Part shown: piece by piece, positions 7,958-15,447 of the stretch
Numbering within the stretch: the stretch's first letter is position 1
Layout: every line of letters starts with the position of its first letter
IMG/VR virus record: IMGVR_UViG_3300043410_000756
Location: 1-21,553 of that record
Length of the DNA stretch: 21,553 nt
Strand: one strand, 5' to 3'
From: a virus
Notes under the pieces: generated by a model
Database searches by the model: none
Seen by the model: the letters and a program-made list of their open reading frames with translations, nothing else
What the model was told of the DNA's origin: nothing
Made by a program: the position numbers and the translations under genes

Positions 7958-9100
7958 ATGGCTGGATTGACTGATCCGACACTAAATCCTCTTGCGACCA
8001 CTACGCAGACGACTTCTACGACTGCGCCTGATTTTTATAATAATGCAATGAGTAATCTATTTTCTGACGCTCAGAAGGCCATTACTTCCGGTGGTGTTGC
8101 GGGGCCGAGTGCGCTACAGACTCAGGCTTACGAGATGGCTCCCACCGCTATTAATGCTGGTAAGGACGCCCTCACATCTGCCACAAATATTGCTACAGGT
8201 GCTGCTGGTGCGCCGGATATTAATCAGTACCTTGATCCATTTAGGACTAACGTAGTCGATGAAATGGGGCGATTGGGGCAGCGTAATTTTAATGAGCTTC
8301 TGGCTCCTGCTGCTACTGCTGGCGCTGCTGGATCTGGTCAGTTTGGCTCTCGTCGCGGGATGCAGGTATACGGTAATGTGGCGCGTGATGTTGCGGCAGA
8401 TATTCTTGGTAAGCAGTATGGTGCTTTGTCTACTGGATATCAAAATGCTGTAACTGCCGCGCAAAATGAACAAAATATTCAAAACCAGCTTGCTCAGACT
8501 CTTGGCAGTCTTTCTGGTGCTGCATATACGCAAGGTGTTGGTGGGCTTGATGTCCTGTCTAAATTGGGCGCGCAGCAACAAGCTACAGAGCAGGCTAAAT
8601 TAAATTATCCTATGACTGCTTTGCAAAATGCGGCGACTGTAATGCGTGGCTTTACAATTCCAACATCTGTTAGCCAGACAACTACGCAGCCTGCCGGTGT
8701 TGGTCAGATTCAATTGTCTCCATTGAGTCAAATTGGTTCATTGATTGGAACTTTGGGAACTGTTGCAAATCAAAAAATTTCAGGAGTTACTGGGGATAAG
8801 ACACTGGGTCAGTGGCTGGGATCAAAACTTAGCGATTTGTTTGGAAGTCAAGCACAGCCTGAATTTACAATTAAATCTCCACAAGGGACGGATATTACTT
8901 GGGATCCAACTACTAAACAATGGCTAGATAAACAGTATGGAATTCCGTATACAAATTACAGTTCTGCTACTAGCGGCAGTGATACAACAACATCAAGTGG
9001 CGGTGGAGGAAACATTGATACTGGATCAATTTCAGGTGGCCAAGCATCAACTGGAACAGACCAATTGGCTTACGATGAATTCGGAAATCTTATTGAGTAA
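7958..9100 (+). CDS. Putative internal virion / DNA-transfer protein
   Basis: The 380-aa product starts two bases after the previous stop, with AAAGGAA as binding site. It is dominated by Ala/Gln/Gly helices. Residues 91-135 contain YLDPFRTNVVDEM, a helix, and SGQFGSRRG, a pairing I recognise from phage virion proteins of the 'YxxPY ... GxFGSxR' type that lie beside other ejection-protein genes. Residues 140-230 form a long helical region with QNEQNIQNQLAQ. The C-terminal 60 residues are Ser/Gly/Thr-rich and probably disordered. No enzymatic motif is seen. A role in genome delivery is inferred from the neighbours on both sides. Confidence 0.65.
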   Translation: MAGLTDPTLNPLATTTQTTSTTAPDFYNNAMSNLFSDAQKAITSGGVAGPSALQTQAYEMAPTAINAGKDALTSATNIATGAAGAPDINQYLDPFRTNVVDEMGRLGQRNFNELLAPAATAGAAGSGQFGSRRGMQVYGNVARDVAADILGKQYGALSTGYQNAVTAAQNEQNIQNQLAQTLGSLSGAAYTQGVGGLDVLSKLGAQQQATEQAKLNYPMTALQNAATVMRGFTIPTSVSQTTTQPAGVGQIQLSPLSQIGSLIGTLGTVANQKISGVTGDKTLGQWLGSKLSDLFGSQAQPEFTIKSPQGTDITWDPTTKQWLDKQYGIPYTNYSSATSGSDTTTSSGGGGNIDTGSISGGQASTGTDQLAYDEFGNLIE

Positions 9101-9114
9101 TAAAGGAATAAATC

Positions 9115-10893
9115 ATGGCCGAACAAAATCCCGGCGCTCTTGCCAGTGTTGTTCCTAATGCTGGTGATCAACAATCTGCCGATACTCAGGCTGAAATTAA
9201 AAAGCCTTCTGTGCTTGATGATTTACAATCAGAGAGGGCTAAGCTTTATCAAATTCAAGCTGAGTTGATGAAGCAGATTGAAGAACGCAGCAAGCCTGAT
9301 CCTTCTGCTTTCTGGGCTGCTATGGCGCGTGGATTTGGTAATCCTGCTACACCTTCATTTGCTGGTGGTGCTGCTGGTTTTGCTGGCAATCTTCAGGCCG
9401 CACAAGAAGAAGAACGTAAGCGTGCTATTGAAACGGCGCAGATGCGGATGCAGTTGGCGCAAGCGCAATTAGCTATGAAACGGTCTGATGTTATTGGTCA
9501 GGCATTGTTTGGTGAGCCGCCAAAAGAAGAACCAGCGGTAAAGGGACAAATTGATTCTGTTGCTCAGGCTGCTGGAGTTTCTCCTAATGTCGCTCGTGCA
9601 ATGCCTCCGGACTTGAAAAAGGCCGTGATGTTGCAATGGATGCAAGGCGACGAAAAAGGCGCTATTGAAACAATGGCAAAATTTGCTCAGAAAAATGCAG
9701 AAATTCCTGATGAATTAAAAGTATTAGAAAATACAATTAGCCAATTTCCACCAGAGCAGCAACCTTTGGTCAGAAAGTTTTATGCTATGTCTAAGGTGTT
9801 TGGCTCTCAAGAAGCTAGGCTTAGGCTAGTTCTTGATATTAAAGATAGAATTGATCAAGGAAAGATGACGCCAAAAGAGGGTAATTCTTTAATAAATTCT
9901 ATGAACCCTTTGGAAAATAAAACTTTCCCTGATTCTGTTGTTCCCCCTATTGCACCTGCTCCTGCCCCTAAACCTGCTGCTACTGGCGCTCCCACTGGAT
10001 TTCCGCGTGTAAGTGCTAAAGATCAGCGTCAAAGAGATGCTGACAGGACTCAACTTTTGAGTAAAGAATTGGATCAAGAAAGGCAAAAACTTGCGGCAGC
10101 AACTACTCCTGATCAGCGCAAGATTCATGAACAAAACATTGAAAGTATAAATCGTGAACTGCGTGCAACTGGTGTTTCAGAAAAACCTACAGTAGAGATT
10201 GCGCCTTCAAGTTTGTCGCCTGAAGCTCAACGTAAACTTAATGCAGAAATTATTACTAAAAATGTAGAGGCCGCTACTGCGCCTTTTAGGGAAAAAGGTA
10301 GCTTTATTCTCAGTAATTTTATGCCCCAAACGATTGAGCAAAATAAAGCTGAATTGCGTGAATTGGGCAAAATTGCAAACGGAAATAACAAAGATGTTTT
10401 TGGTATTTTGCAAGAAAGTGGATGGATAAATGCTGCTGCTACCGCTATTGCAAAAGGCGTTCAATCCCCTACAGGAAATTATGGAATGCCTGCGGTTGAA
10501 GATTTTATTGGAAATTTAAGACTTCCAAGAGAAAAAAGACAGGCTCTCGTAAGGGCTTCTCAAATTCTTGGTAGTCAATTTCTACAAAACGTAAAATCTA
10601 ATAAAGGACTTCTTGGAGTAAATCCAACTGATAATGATGCAAGATTGTTGCAAGCACCAATGGCTAATGTTAGCCAAACTGCGGCATCTGTTCTTTATTG
10701 GACTCAGCATCAAATGAATAATCAATATGCTTACGAATCACTTTTTAATTCGTATAATGATTATTTAAAGAAATATGGTAAATCCGCTGATCCTAGTAAT
10801 TATTTTACAGATATTAATAGCGGCTATAACAATACCATAAGAAATTGGCGTGGTGGATACGATACTTTGGTAAATAAATACGCGCCTTTTTGA
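9115..10893 (+). CDS. Putative ejection / internal virion protein
   Basis: The 592-aa product begins with a polar segment, then a helical region (about 30-60, LDDLQSERAKLYQIQAELMK), a Gly/Ala-rich hydrophobic patch (FWAAMARGFGNPATPSFAGG, about 67-86) and a long coiled coil of Gln, Ala and Arg (95-125). A Pro/Ala linker lies near 280-300 (VVPPIAPAPAPKPAATG), and the C-terminal half is mostly helical and asparagine-rich. The binding site AAAGGAA precedes the ATG. From about 9.7 kb on, the gene becomes visibly A/T-richer than the adaptor and nozzle genes. No catalytic motif was recognised. It is assigned to the ejection block by size, helical content and position. Confidence 0.6.
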   Translation: MAEQNPGALASVVPNAGDQQSADTQAEIKKPSVLDDLQSERAKLYQIQAELMKQIEERSKPDPSAFWAAMARGFGNPATPSFAGGAAGFAGNLQAAQEEERKRAIETAQMRMQLAQAQLAMKRSDVIGQALFGEPPKEEPAVKGQIDSVAQAAGVSPNVARAMPPDLKKAVMLQWMQGDEKGAIETMAKFAQKNAEIPDELKVLENTISQFPPEQQPLVRKFYAMSKVFGSQEARLRLVLDIKDRIDQGKMTPKEGNSLINSMNPLENKTFPDSVVPPIAPAPAPKPAATGAPTGFPRVSAKDQRQRDADRTQLLSKELDQERQKLAAATTPDQRKIHEQNIESINRELRATGVSEKPTVEIAPSSLSPEAQRKLNAEIITKNVEAATAPFREKGSFILSNFMPQTIEQNKAELRELGKIANGNNKDVFGILQESGWINAAATAIAKGVQSPTGNYGMPAVEDFIGNLRLPREKRQALVRASQILGSQFLQNVKSNKGLLGVNPTDNDARLLQAPMANVSQTAASVLYWTQHQMNNQYAYESLFNSYNDYLKKYGKSADPSNYFTDINSGYNNTIRNWRGGYDTLVNKYAPF

Positions 10894-10902
10894 AAGAAAA
10901 TC

Positions 10903-12222
10903 ATGGCAGAAAAAAAATTATTAGATGATCCGTTGTTTAATGTTGATGCGGATAAAAATAAATCAGAAGATGTTAATAATTTATCTAAAATGGATGACAT
11001 ATTTAATGTAAATCCACGATCATTGGTAAGCCAAAATAATAATGTTCCATCTTCTGCTACTCGTCCAACAATAGAAGATGTTGTTTCTGGCGTTGGGGGT
11101 GCGGTTGCTGGAGCCGCTTTTGGAAAGGCTCTTTCAGGTTTTAAGCCGCCTGAATACAGCACTAAAGCAATGGATGTTGCCAGAGAAAATCTTCAAAAGG
11201 CAAACTCTGCATTAGAAACAATTAAAGAATCAATAGAGGCGCACAAAAACATTCCGCGGCCTCAATTGCAGGCTTTGGAATATGAATACATTTTGCGTAA
11301 AGAGGCGTTTAGGGCTGCTGAAGAAAATTTACATAGGGCTATGGTTGAGGCTGCATCTGTTCCGAGACCTGTTACAGAAAAAGCTATTCAAGCTACGGTT
11401 TCTGAAGGATTGGTTCCTACTCCAGAGCAACACGCCAGAGGTTTTCAAGGAACCATGAAAGAAGTTCAAGGTGGCGCTCCAATTACAGGCAAAGCGTCAA
11501 TGCAAACTTTTAATGAAAATACTGCTTGGCAGGCTCTTTCAAAAGAGCAGCAAGAAGCTCAAATAGCTAACATGGTTCGCAGAGGTTTGATAACTCCGGA
11601 AGGAGCAGATCAAATGCGTCTCAGATTGGGTAAATTAGCCTCAACACCAAGCGGAAATGTGATCCCTGCTAATGTTGCTATGGATATTGAAAGCCAAGCA
11701 TCATCTGCCGCATCAAAAGCCGCATCTGAAGAAGCTATTAGGAAAGCTGAACTTGAAAGGCTAAAACAAGAATTAATTCTTCGTAGGCGTGAAATGGGTG
11801 AAGCCAAATCAGCATTTGGCGCAGAAAAAAAACCAATTTCCGCTACTGAAGCAAGGCTTTCAGGTAAATTATCTGATGCGGAAATGAAGGCTAATCTTGC
11901 AACTAAAGAATTACAAAGAATTACTGCTGAAGCGCCATCTGAAGGTTTTTTGAAAAAGACAGGTAGGTTTATTTCTTCATCGCCTAAACTTGCTGGTGCT
12001 TTGGGTGGCGCTGGAATTGGTCTTTCTGTTGCAGAAGCAATCGACAGATATAACTCAGGGGATAGGTCTGGCGCTGTATTATCTGCTCTTTCAGGTGTTC
12101 TTGGGGGTATGTCTATGGTTCCCCCAATAGGCCCAGCAGCATTGGCTGTAAAAGGCATTGGAACCCTTGGTGGGCTGGGTATGATACCCGTAATGATGGC
12201 CCATGATTACATAAAGCGTTAA
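10903..12222 (+). CDS. Putative internal virion protein with Gly/Ala-rich ends
   Basis: The 439-aa product has a charged N-terminus, a Gly/Ala hydrophobic stretch near 62-80 (VVSGVGGAVAGAAFGKALSG), long charged helices from about 85 to 350, and a C-terminal region rich in Gly/Ala/Leu/Met (about 365-435, with LAGALGGAGIGLSVAEAI and VLGGMSMVPPIGPAALAV) that could enter a membrane. This arrangement of coiled coil flanked by glycine-rich amphipathic segments suits a protein ejected with the DNA. Nine bases separate it from the previous gene. Its TAA shares the GTTAAC palindrome with the stop of the convergent gene on the other strand. A long minus-strand open frame inside it (11610-12158) is taken as a codon-bias shadow. 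Confidence 0.6.
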   Translation: MAEKKLLDDPLFNVDADKNKSEDVNNLSKMDDIFNVNPRSLVSQNNNVPSSATRPTIEDVVSGVGGAVAGAAFGKALSGFKPPEYSTKAMDVARENLQKANSALETIKESIEAHKNIPRPQLQALEYEYILRKEAFRAAEENLHRAMVEAASVPRPVTEKAIQATVSEGLVPTPEQHARGFQGTMKEVQGGAPITGKASMQTFNENTAWQALSKEQQEAQIANMVRRGLITPEGADQMRLRLGKLASTPSGNVIPANVAMDIESQASSAASKAASEEAIRKAELERLKQELILRRREMGEAKSAFGAEKKPISATEARLSGKLSDAEMKANLATKELQRITAEAPSEGFLKKTGRFISSSPKLAGALGGAGIGLSVAEAIDRYNSGDRSGAVLSALSGVLGGMSMVPPIGPAALAVKGIGTLGGLGMIPVMMAHDYIKR

Positions 12223-12356
12223 CGATTCTGTTCCCAAGCAGCAATAAGCTTTTCCGCGAATTCCAGAAGGTCTATCTCCTCAGTGGGGTAAAGTCCTTCT
12301 GGATTTTTGTTTTCGCAGTAGAAGTACACCTGCTTTACCAGTTCTTCTAATTCCAT
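12219..12356 (-). CDS. Small acidic protein, function unknown (45 aa)
   Basis: This gene was found by reading the minus strand below the 73-aa gene. The ATG (12356-12354) overlaps that gene's stop as TAATG and is preceded by CAGGTAA at about eight bases. The 45-aa product is acidic, opens MELEELVKQVYFYCENK and ends in an amphipathic helix (LLEFAEKLIAAW). It is the last gene of the minus-strand operon, and its TAA overlaps the TAA of the convergent virion gene. Function unknown. The overlap and binding site make it likely to be expressed. Confidence 0.65.
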   Translation of the reverse strand: MELEELVKQVYFYCENKNPEGLYPTEEIDLLEFAEKLIAAWEQNR

Positions 12357-12577
12357 TATGCGTTACCTGCCGTAAGGAATAAGAGTTTACGCATCTCTGT
12401 TGCTTTTGCGCCTTCTTCAAATCCGCGCTCGAAACATTCACGTTGAATGATTGAGATGAGTTTGCCCATTTCGGCATCCATGTTGCGGTGACCTCTGTCA
12501 TACATATTGGAGTTCATACGTACTTCATCCCAATCTATAACAATTTCATCGTCATTCATGTGCGCCCAAGTAAACAT
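12356..12577 (-). CDS. Small protein, function unknown (73 aa)
   Basis: The ATG at 12577 is preceded by AGGTGA, which overlaps the stop of the RecB-like nuclease gene, so the two are likely translated together. The product is polar with an acidic N-terminal part (NDDEIVIDWDEV) and a helical second half (MGKLISIIQRECFERGFEEG) ending KLLFLTAGNA. No zinc knuckle, helix-turn-helix or membrane segment is evident. A start at the second Met (12559) is possible. It belongs to the recombination operon by position only. The overlapping minus frame at 12280-12501 is a shadow. Confidence 0.65.
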   Translation of the reverse strand: MFTWAHMNDDEIVIDWDEVRMNSNMYDRGHRNMDAEMGKLISIIQRECFERGFEEGAKATEMRKLLFLTAGNA

Positions 12578-12580
12578 AGA

Positions 12581-13339
12581 TCACCTGAATTTGTTTTTGG
12601 CTTGCCAGAATTCCAAAAGGTTTGTGAACATTGTCCAGCCGCGAGCAATTTCTGCCTCCGTCCAGTGCTTGAAGACTACGAGACCGGGTACGGTGCGGGA
12701 GACAAAAAGATTAGAACATTTTGCCTTATGCACCCCTAATCCTACACGATACGCGGCTAATTGCATCATATGCTCGTCGTAGGCATCGACCTTATCAGGA
12801 TCGGTGAATTCCTTGCTCTTGATATCCACTACCGCTGGTATATCTGTCGTAAACAAGTCTGATTTGCCGCCGAATCCGAGGTCGTGGGCAAAAGACCTTT
12901 CTGCGATCCATTTAACGTCACCAAAATGCGTTAGGAGAGCTTCTCTGACGGCTTTTACGTGTTCCTGATGCCTACCTATATCCCTGCCCTCAAAAGACGC
13001 CTGAATCGCAGCGTGGATGTCTGTGCCGGCATCCGCAGCGTCCTTTCCCTGCTGCTTGCTGTCCTGCAAAACCCTGTCTAACCATGCGTCTTCAGATTCC
13101 TCTTGGAGTCTTGGTAGAGTGAGGGCTGCGAGGACTGCTTGCTTCTGCAACCACGCGGTAAGGCCGTGTTTAGCGGCTACGTTGATGATTGTGGTCACAG
13201 ATGGGACTAAGCCGTATTCACGAGCATCGCGGAGATTGGTGTTCCTTTCCTTGCCGTTTTTACCGATAACGGTATAGGCAGGAGCGCCATCACGGTTATA
13301 CCAGTGTCCAGATTCGGAAGTGTAGCCTTTAACGATCAT
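12581..13339 (-). CDS. PD-(D/E)XK exonuclease, RecB/Cas4-like
   Basis: The start is chosen at 13339 because it overlaps the upstream stop as ATGA and has AAAAGG six bases ahead; a start two codons earlier would put the binding site against the ATG. The product is 252 aa. Motifs follow the RecB nuclease order: GTDIHAAI with H109, an E147 in AERSF, D161 in FGGKSDLF, D172-x-K174 in AVVDIKSKEF, and Q193-xxx-Y197 in MMQLAAYRVG. These should bind metal and cut DNA from ends. Beside the ERF annealase and the SSB-like protein, the natural role is resection for single-strand annealing recombination. Two extra minus-strand genes follow it closely. The family call is strong; exonuclease polarity cannot be read. 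Confidence 0.85.
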   Translation of the reverse strand: MIVKGYTSESGHWYNRDGAPAYTVIGKNGKERNTNLRDAREYGLVPSVTTIINVAAKHGLTAWLQKQAVLAALTLPRLQEESEDAWLDRVLQDSKQQGKDAADAGTDIHAAIQASFEGRDIGRHQEHVKAVREALLTHFGDVKWIAERSFAHDLGFGGKSDLFTTDIPAVVDIKSKEFTDPDKVDAYDEHMMQLAAYRVGLGVHKAKCSNLFVSRTVPGLVVFKHWTEAEIARGWTMFTNLLEFWQAKNKFR

Positions 13340-13797
13340 TTCCATCCTTTTAATTGATTTTGATTGAGAGCATACCCTTCGCCATGCCCCAAATTTGTTT
13401 TGTTTTCTTGTCTAAATAGTAAATCTTTTGATACCCATCCTATTACATCGCCTCCTTTATCATCGACAATAACCAAGATATAAATATCGCAAGGGTTGTC
13501 GTTTTTTTTGAGGGTTGCTAGCAGGCGTCCGTCTTTATATCTTGTAGATTTAACGTCTATTGTTTTGCCTTTGCAGACTAAATCTGCACCACCCCGCCTT
13601 ACTGATATTGTGAGGTCTGGGCAAACATTAAGCAGCTTTGCGGCACAGAATTCTGCAACCATTCCATCAATGTCGATAGCCCACGTATCCTGATTGCCCA
13701 TCTGTTGATCAGATACCTTGTTCATGGCCTCCGATCTACGCATAACTCCAAGAGTGCGACAGATAAACAATTCAGAATACGTGAGGTCTATTCTCAT
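13336..13797 (-). CDS. Small PD-(D/E)XK nuclease-like protein
   Basis: The 153-aa product shows a short PD-(D/E)XK core: E49 in the helix DGMVAEFCAAK, D72 in RRGGADLV, and D81-x-K83 in TIDVKS, followed by a beta-rich part (DIYILVIVDDKGG, then VIGWVSKDLL). The order E, D, D-x-K is that of Holliday-junction-resolvase-type and restriction-type folds. The ATG overlaps the SSB-like gene stop as TAATG and the end overlaps the RecB-like start as ATGA, so it lies in the middle of the recombination operon. Internal starts at Met19 or Met25 are possible because the binding site for the first ATG is weak. It could resolve branched DNA, but substrate is not deducible. Confidence 0.65.
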   Translation of the reverse strand: MRIDLTYSELFICRTLGVMRRSEAMNKVSDQQMGNQDTWAIDIDGMVAEFCAAKLLNVCPDLTISVRRGGADLVCKGKTIDVKSTRYKDGRLLATLKKNDNPCDIYILVIVDDKGGDVIGWVSKDLLFRQENKTNLGHGEGYALNQNQLKGWK

Positions 13798-14054
13798 TAA
13801 AACGGCACATCCGGAAGATCATCAAAATTTGTTTTTTGTGGTTTTGATTGATTTTGTGATTTTTTAAACTTTTCTTTTGGCGTAAATGACAGGGATTGCC
13901 ACGGATCACCGTTTTTGTCAGTTTTTGTCCACGCGGAAATCCAATATTCTTTCCCTTCAATAAGGCATGATCCTTTTACGTTAGGATGGCTATCTTTTTC
14001 ACGCTTTTTGTTTTTAAAGAGCGATCCACTGAGTTCTTTCATTTCGTATGCCAT
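13797..14054 (-). CDS. Small SSB-like phage protein with acidic C-terminal tip
   Basis: The start is placed at 14054 because GAAAGGAA lies just upstream; an earlier in-frame ATG would run into the ERF gene. The 85-aa product has a compact beta-rich core (KGSCLIEGKEYWISAW, then PWQSLSFTPKEK) and a Lys/Gln/Ser linker ending FDDLPDVPF. An acidic tip with a terminal Pro-Phe is the hallmark of single-stranded DNA-binding proteins that recruit partners. The core resembles a small phage family with HP-V-GS and EYW-SAW motifs, which I believe is OB-like. In the operon it sits between the ERF gene and the two nucleases. ssDNA binding is inferred. Confidence 0.65.
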   Translation of the reverse strand: MAYEMKELSGSLFKNKKREKDSHPNVKGSCLIEGKEYWISAWTKTDKNGDPWQSLSFTPKEKFKKSQNQSKPQKTNFDDLPDVPF

Positions 14055-14064
14055 ATTATTCCTT

Positions 14065-14679
14065 TCAGTTAGATAAATTTTCTTTTCGCCATTTAGCCAT
14101 TGCATTTTTGGTGGCGCTATCAAAAAGCGTCTGAAGCCCAGCCCGTTCTTCTTCTGAAAGACTTGCCTCATCCAAAATTTCGTATGCGGACTCGTAATCC
14201 TGATGTTTGCAACGCTCTTTCATGGCATCTGCAATGTCAGTTAGCAGGCTTTTTTGTTTTTCCGTAAGAGAGTCCCATGCCGTAGGTGTTTTAACTTTTG
14301 GAGCAGCCTTTGCAGCAGCATTGCCGTCATCGTCCTCGGCACCCACTCCGCAAGCCGCCGCCAGACCATAACGACGAGCATAGGTCAAAGCCGACCCAAA
14401 TCCCTGCGCGTCATGCTTACTAACAGGCACCACAACAGCGCCACAGCTAAGACTTTGGCCGCTTTCGTGCCAAATAACGGTTTCTACCTTAACTGCGTCC
14501 GGAGCGTCGTGGCAGTGCTGAGTGAAGGCAAGACCGTGTTTCGCAAATGCCGGTTTAACTACCCCCATAACGCTGTTCAGGTCTGCGTATTTAGACTTAA
14601 AAAACGGATTGTCTTTATCTTTAGACGCCGATCCAATCTCCGCTTGCGCCTTAACCAGCGCCGTTGCCAGTTCTTTCAT
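14065..14679 (-). CDS. erf: ERF-family single-strand annealing recombinase
   Basis: The 204-aa protein starts at 14679, preceded by AGGAGG at good spacing and overlapping the upstream small gene as ATGA; the open frame extends further but without a fitting start. The N-terminal core has PFFKSKYADLNSV and then the diagnostic GFGSALTYARRYGLAAACG followed by an acidic EDDDGN stretch, both hallmarks of the ERF superfamily. A Lys/Ala/Pro linker leads to a C-terminal helical domain (about 130-204). ERF proteins anneal complementary single strands during phage DNA circularisation and recombination, working with an exonuclease and an SSB, both present downstream. Length is typical for the family. Confidence 0.92.
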   Translation of the reverse strand: MKELATALVKAQAEIGSASKDKDNPFFKSKYADLNSVMGVVKPAFAKHGLAFTQHCHDAPDAVKVETVIWHESGQSLSCGAVVVPVSKHDAQGFGSALTYARRYGLAAACGVGAEDDDGNAAAKAAPKVKTPTAWDSLTEKQKSLLTDIADAMKERCKHQDYESAYEILDEASLSEEERAGLQTLFDSATKNAMAKWRKENLSN

Positions 14680-14822
14680 ACAGCCTCCTTTTTTCTTACC
14701 CCGCATTCGTAACGTATGATTGCCCAATCCTCTTGGGTTGCCTTTCCCTCTTCTGCCCTGTCCAAAGCCTCCTCTAGTTGCTGGAACCGCTCTAACATTA
14801 ATTGATTGAATTCCCCATCCAC
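14676..14822 (-). CDS. Small acidic protein, GTG start, first gene of recombination operon
   Basis: This 48-aa gene starts with GTG (14822-14820), eight bases after AGGAGG (14831-14836 on the minus strand), and ends in a TGA overlapping the ERF ATG (ATGA). An internal ATG at codon 9 is an alternative. The product is rich in Glu and Gln (MLERFQQLEEALDRAEEG) and likely forms one helix, with a polar end (DWAIIRYECGVRKKEAV). The strong binding site and exact overlap argue for translation coupled to the annealase. Function unknown. It is the first gene after the minus-strand promoter. Confidence 0.7.
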   Translation of the reverse strand: MDGEFNQLMLERFQQLEEALDRAEEGKATQEDWAIIRYECGVRKKEAV

Positions 14823-14840
14823 TGGTATTCCCTCCTATTC

Positions 14841-14893
14841 GACAAGTATACAAGATTTAATTTTATGATACAATAAAAATTCCGTGTTGTATA
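14841..14893. promoter_or_regulatory. Candidate operator cluster in the divergent control region
   Basis: The element ATACAA occurs at 14848-14853 and 14868-14873 (20 bases apart, about two helical turns) and its complement TTGTAT at 14887-14892. The second and third copies form an inverted repeat with a 13-base spacer. A tandem ACAAG at 14842-14846 and 14850-14854 adds a direct repeat. The cluster overlaps the minus promoter and lies just upstream of the Cro-like gene, the expected place for its operators. No good plus-strand promoter was fixed; TATAGA at 14890-14895 is a weak -10 candidate. Confidence 0.4.
14845..14873 (-). promoter_or_regulatory. Probable sigma70-type promoter for the minus-strand recombination operon
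   Basis: On the minus strand TTGTAT (14873-14868) is followed after exactly 17 bases by TATACT (14850-14845), a five-of-six match to the -10 consensus. The -35 matches three of six. Transcription would begin near 14838, just before the AGGAGG of the GTG-start gene. The -35 hexamer coincides with one of the repeated TTGTAT half-sites, so a repressor bound there would block it. Confidence 0.5.
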
Positions 14894-14917
14894 GAAATTT
14901 TAATTGAAAGGTAGACA

Positions 14918-15121
14918 ATGAAGTTGAGGATGTATTTTTCAACTCTGCCAAGAGGGTCAAAATTAGCCATGTCGCATACGCTTGGTATCACTAAAACATG
15001 GCTCTCTTTGCTGATAAATGGCAGTAAAAAGCCCAGTGCGAAGCTGGCGATTGCGATAGAAAAATATACGGACGGCGTGGTGAAGCGTAAAGACCTGCGT
15101 CCTGATCTTTTTGGGGATTGA
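14918..15121 (+). CDS. Cro-like / YdaS-family DNA-binding regulator
   Basis: The 67-aa product is a compact helix-turn-helix protein. The order LPRGSKLAMSHTLGITKTWL, SLLINGSKKPSAKLAIAIEK, then RKDLRPDLFGD matches the YdaS/Cro family, which often opens with a YFSTLPRG-type segment and ends in RKxLRPDxF. The recognition helix is probably TKTWLSLLING. It is the first rightward gene, preceded by AAAGGT, and faces the leftward recombination operon across a 95-base region with repeated half-sites. By analogy it should repress one or both early promoters. No partner CI-like repressor gene is in the window, so lysogeny cannot be judged from this alone. In prophages the family has also been described as an antitoxin. 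Confidence 0.8.
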   Translation: MKLRMYFSTLPRGSKLAMSHTLGITKTWLSLLINGSKKPSAKLAIAIEKYTDGVVKRKDLRPDLFGD

Positions 15122-15122
15122 T

Positions 15123-15434
15123 ATGAAAAGCTACAAATTCCATGTCACAGCTTATCGTAAAAAGACGATCCACCTTCAGGATGCAGATGACCTAGCCTTA
15201 CGCCGGATGATTGATATTTGCTTCCAAACGGAAAAGCCCCTGCCGCTGGATATTGACGAGGTTGTGGATTTGGTCAGGCTGGACAGGGATATCGTAGAAC
15301 CCGTTTTATTTGAGTTCTTCTACGTTGCCGAGGACGGCTGGCACAATCTAGGGGTAGAAAAACAGATCGCAAAGTGGCGTAAATTGCAGGCCAGAAACAT
15401 CAAGAATATCTCAAAAAGATGGCAAAAGCAGTAA
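15123..15434 (+). CDS. DUF1376-like replication-region protein (short form)
   Basis: The 103-aa product starts at an ATG just past the regulator's stop, after GGGGA; an in-frame TTG four codons earlier is less likely. The sequence ALRRMIDICFQTEKPLPLDI, then VDLVRLDRDIVEPVLFEFF and EDGWHNLGVEKQIAK follows the DUF1376 (YdaU) pattern, a winged-helix-like domain found at the N-terminus of phage replication proteins. Here it stands alone and ends in a basic helix (KNISKRWQKQ). A second protein with a related domain lies 280 bases downstream, suggesting duplication or a truncated initiator. DNA binding is inferred. Confidence 0.65.
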   Translation: MKSYKFHVTAYRKKTIHLQDADDLALRRMIDICFQTEKPLPLDIDEVVDLVRLDRDIVEPVLFEFFYVAEDGWHNLGVEKQIAKWRKLQARNIKNISKRWQKQ

Positions 15435-15447
15435 ACATATAGGGTGC

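Noticed and set aside
11610-12158. Minus-strand frame of 182 aa
   Set aside because: It lies wholly inside a plus-strand virion gene, has no binding site or operon link, and mirrors its codon bias.
12177-12189. GGGTA-TGA-TACCC hairpin as a terminator
   Set aside because: It lies inside coding sequence, has short arms and no following U run.
14254-14712. Plus-strand frame of 152 aa
   Set aside because: It is a shadow of the ERF gene, whose motifs are clear on the minus strand.
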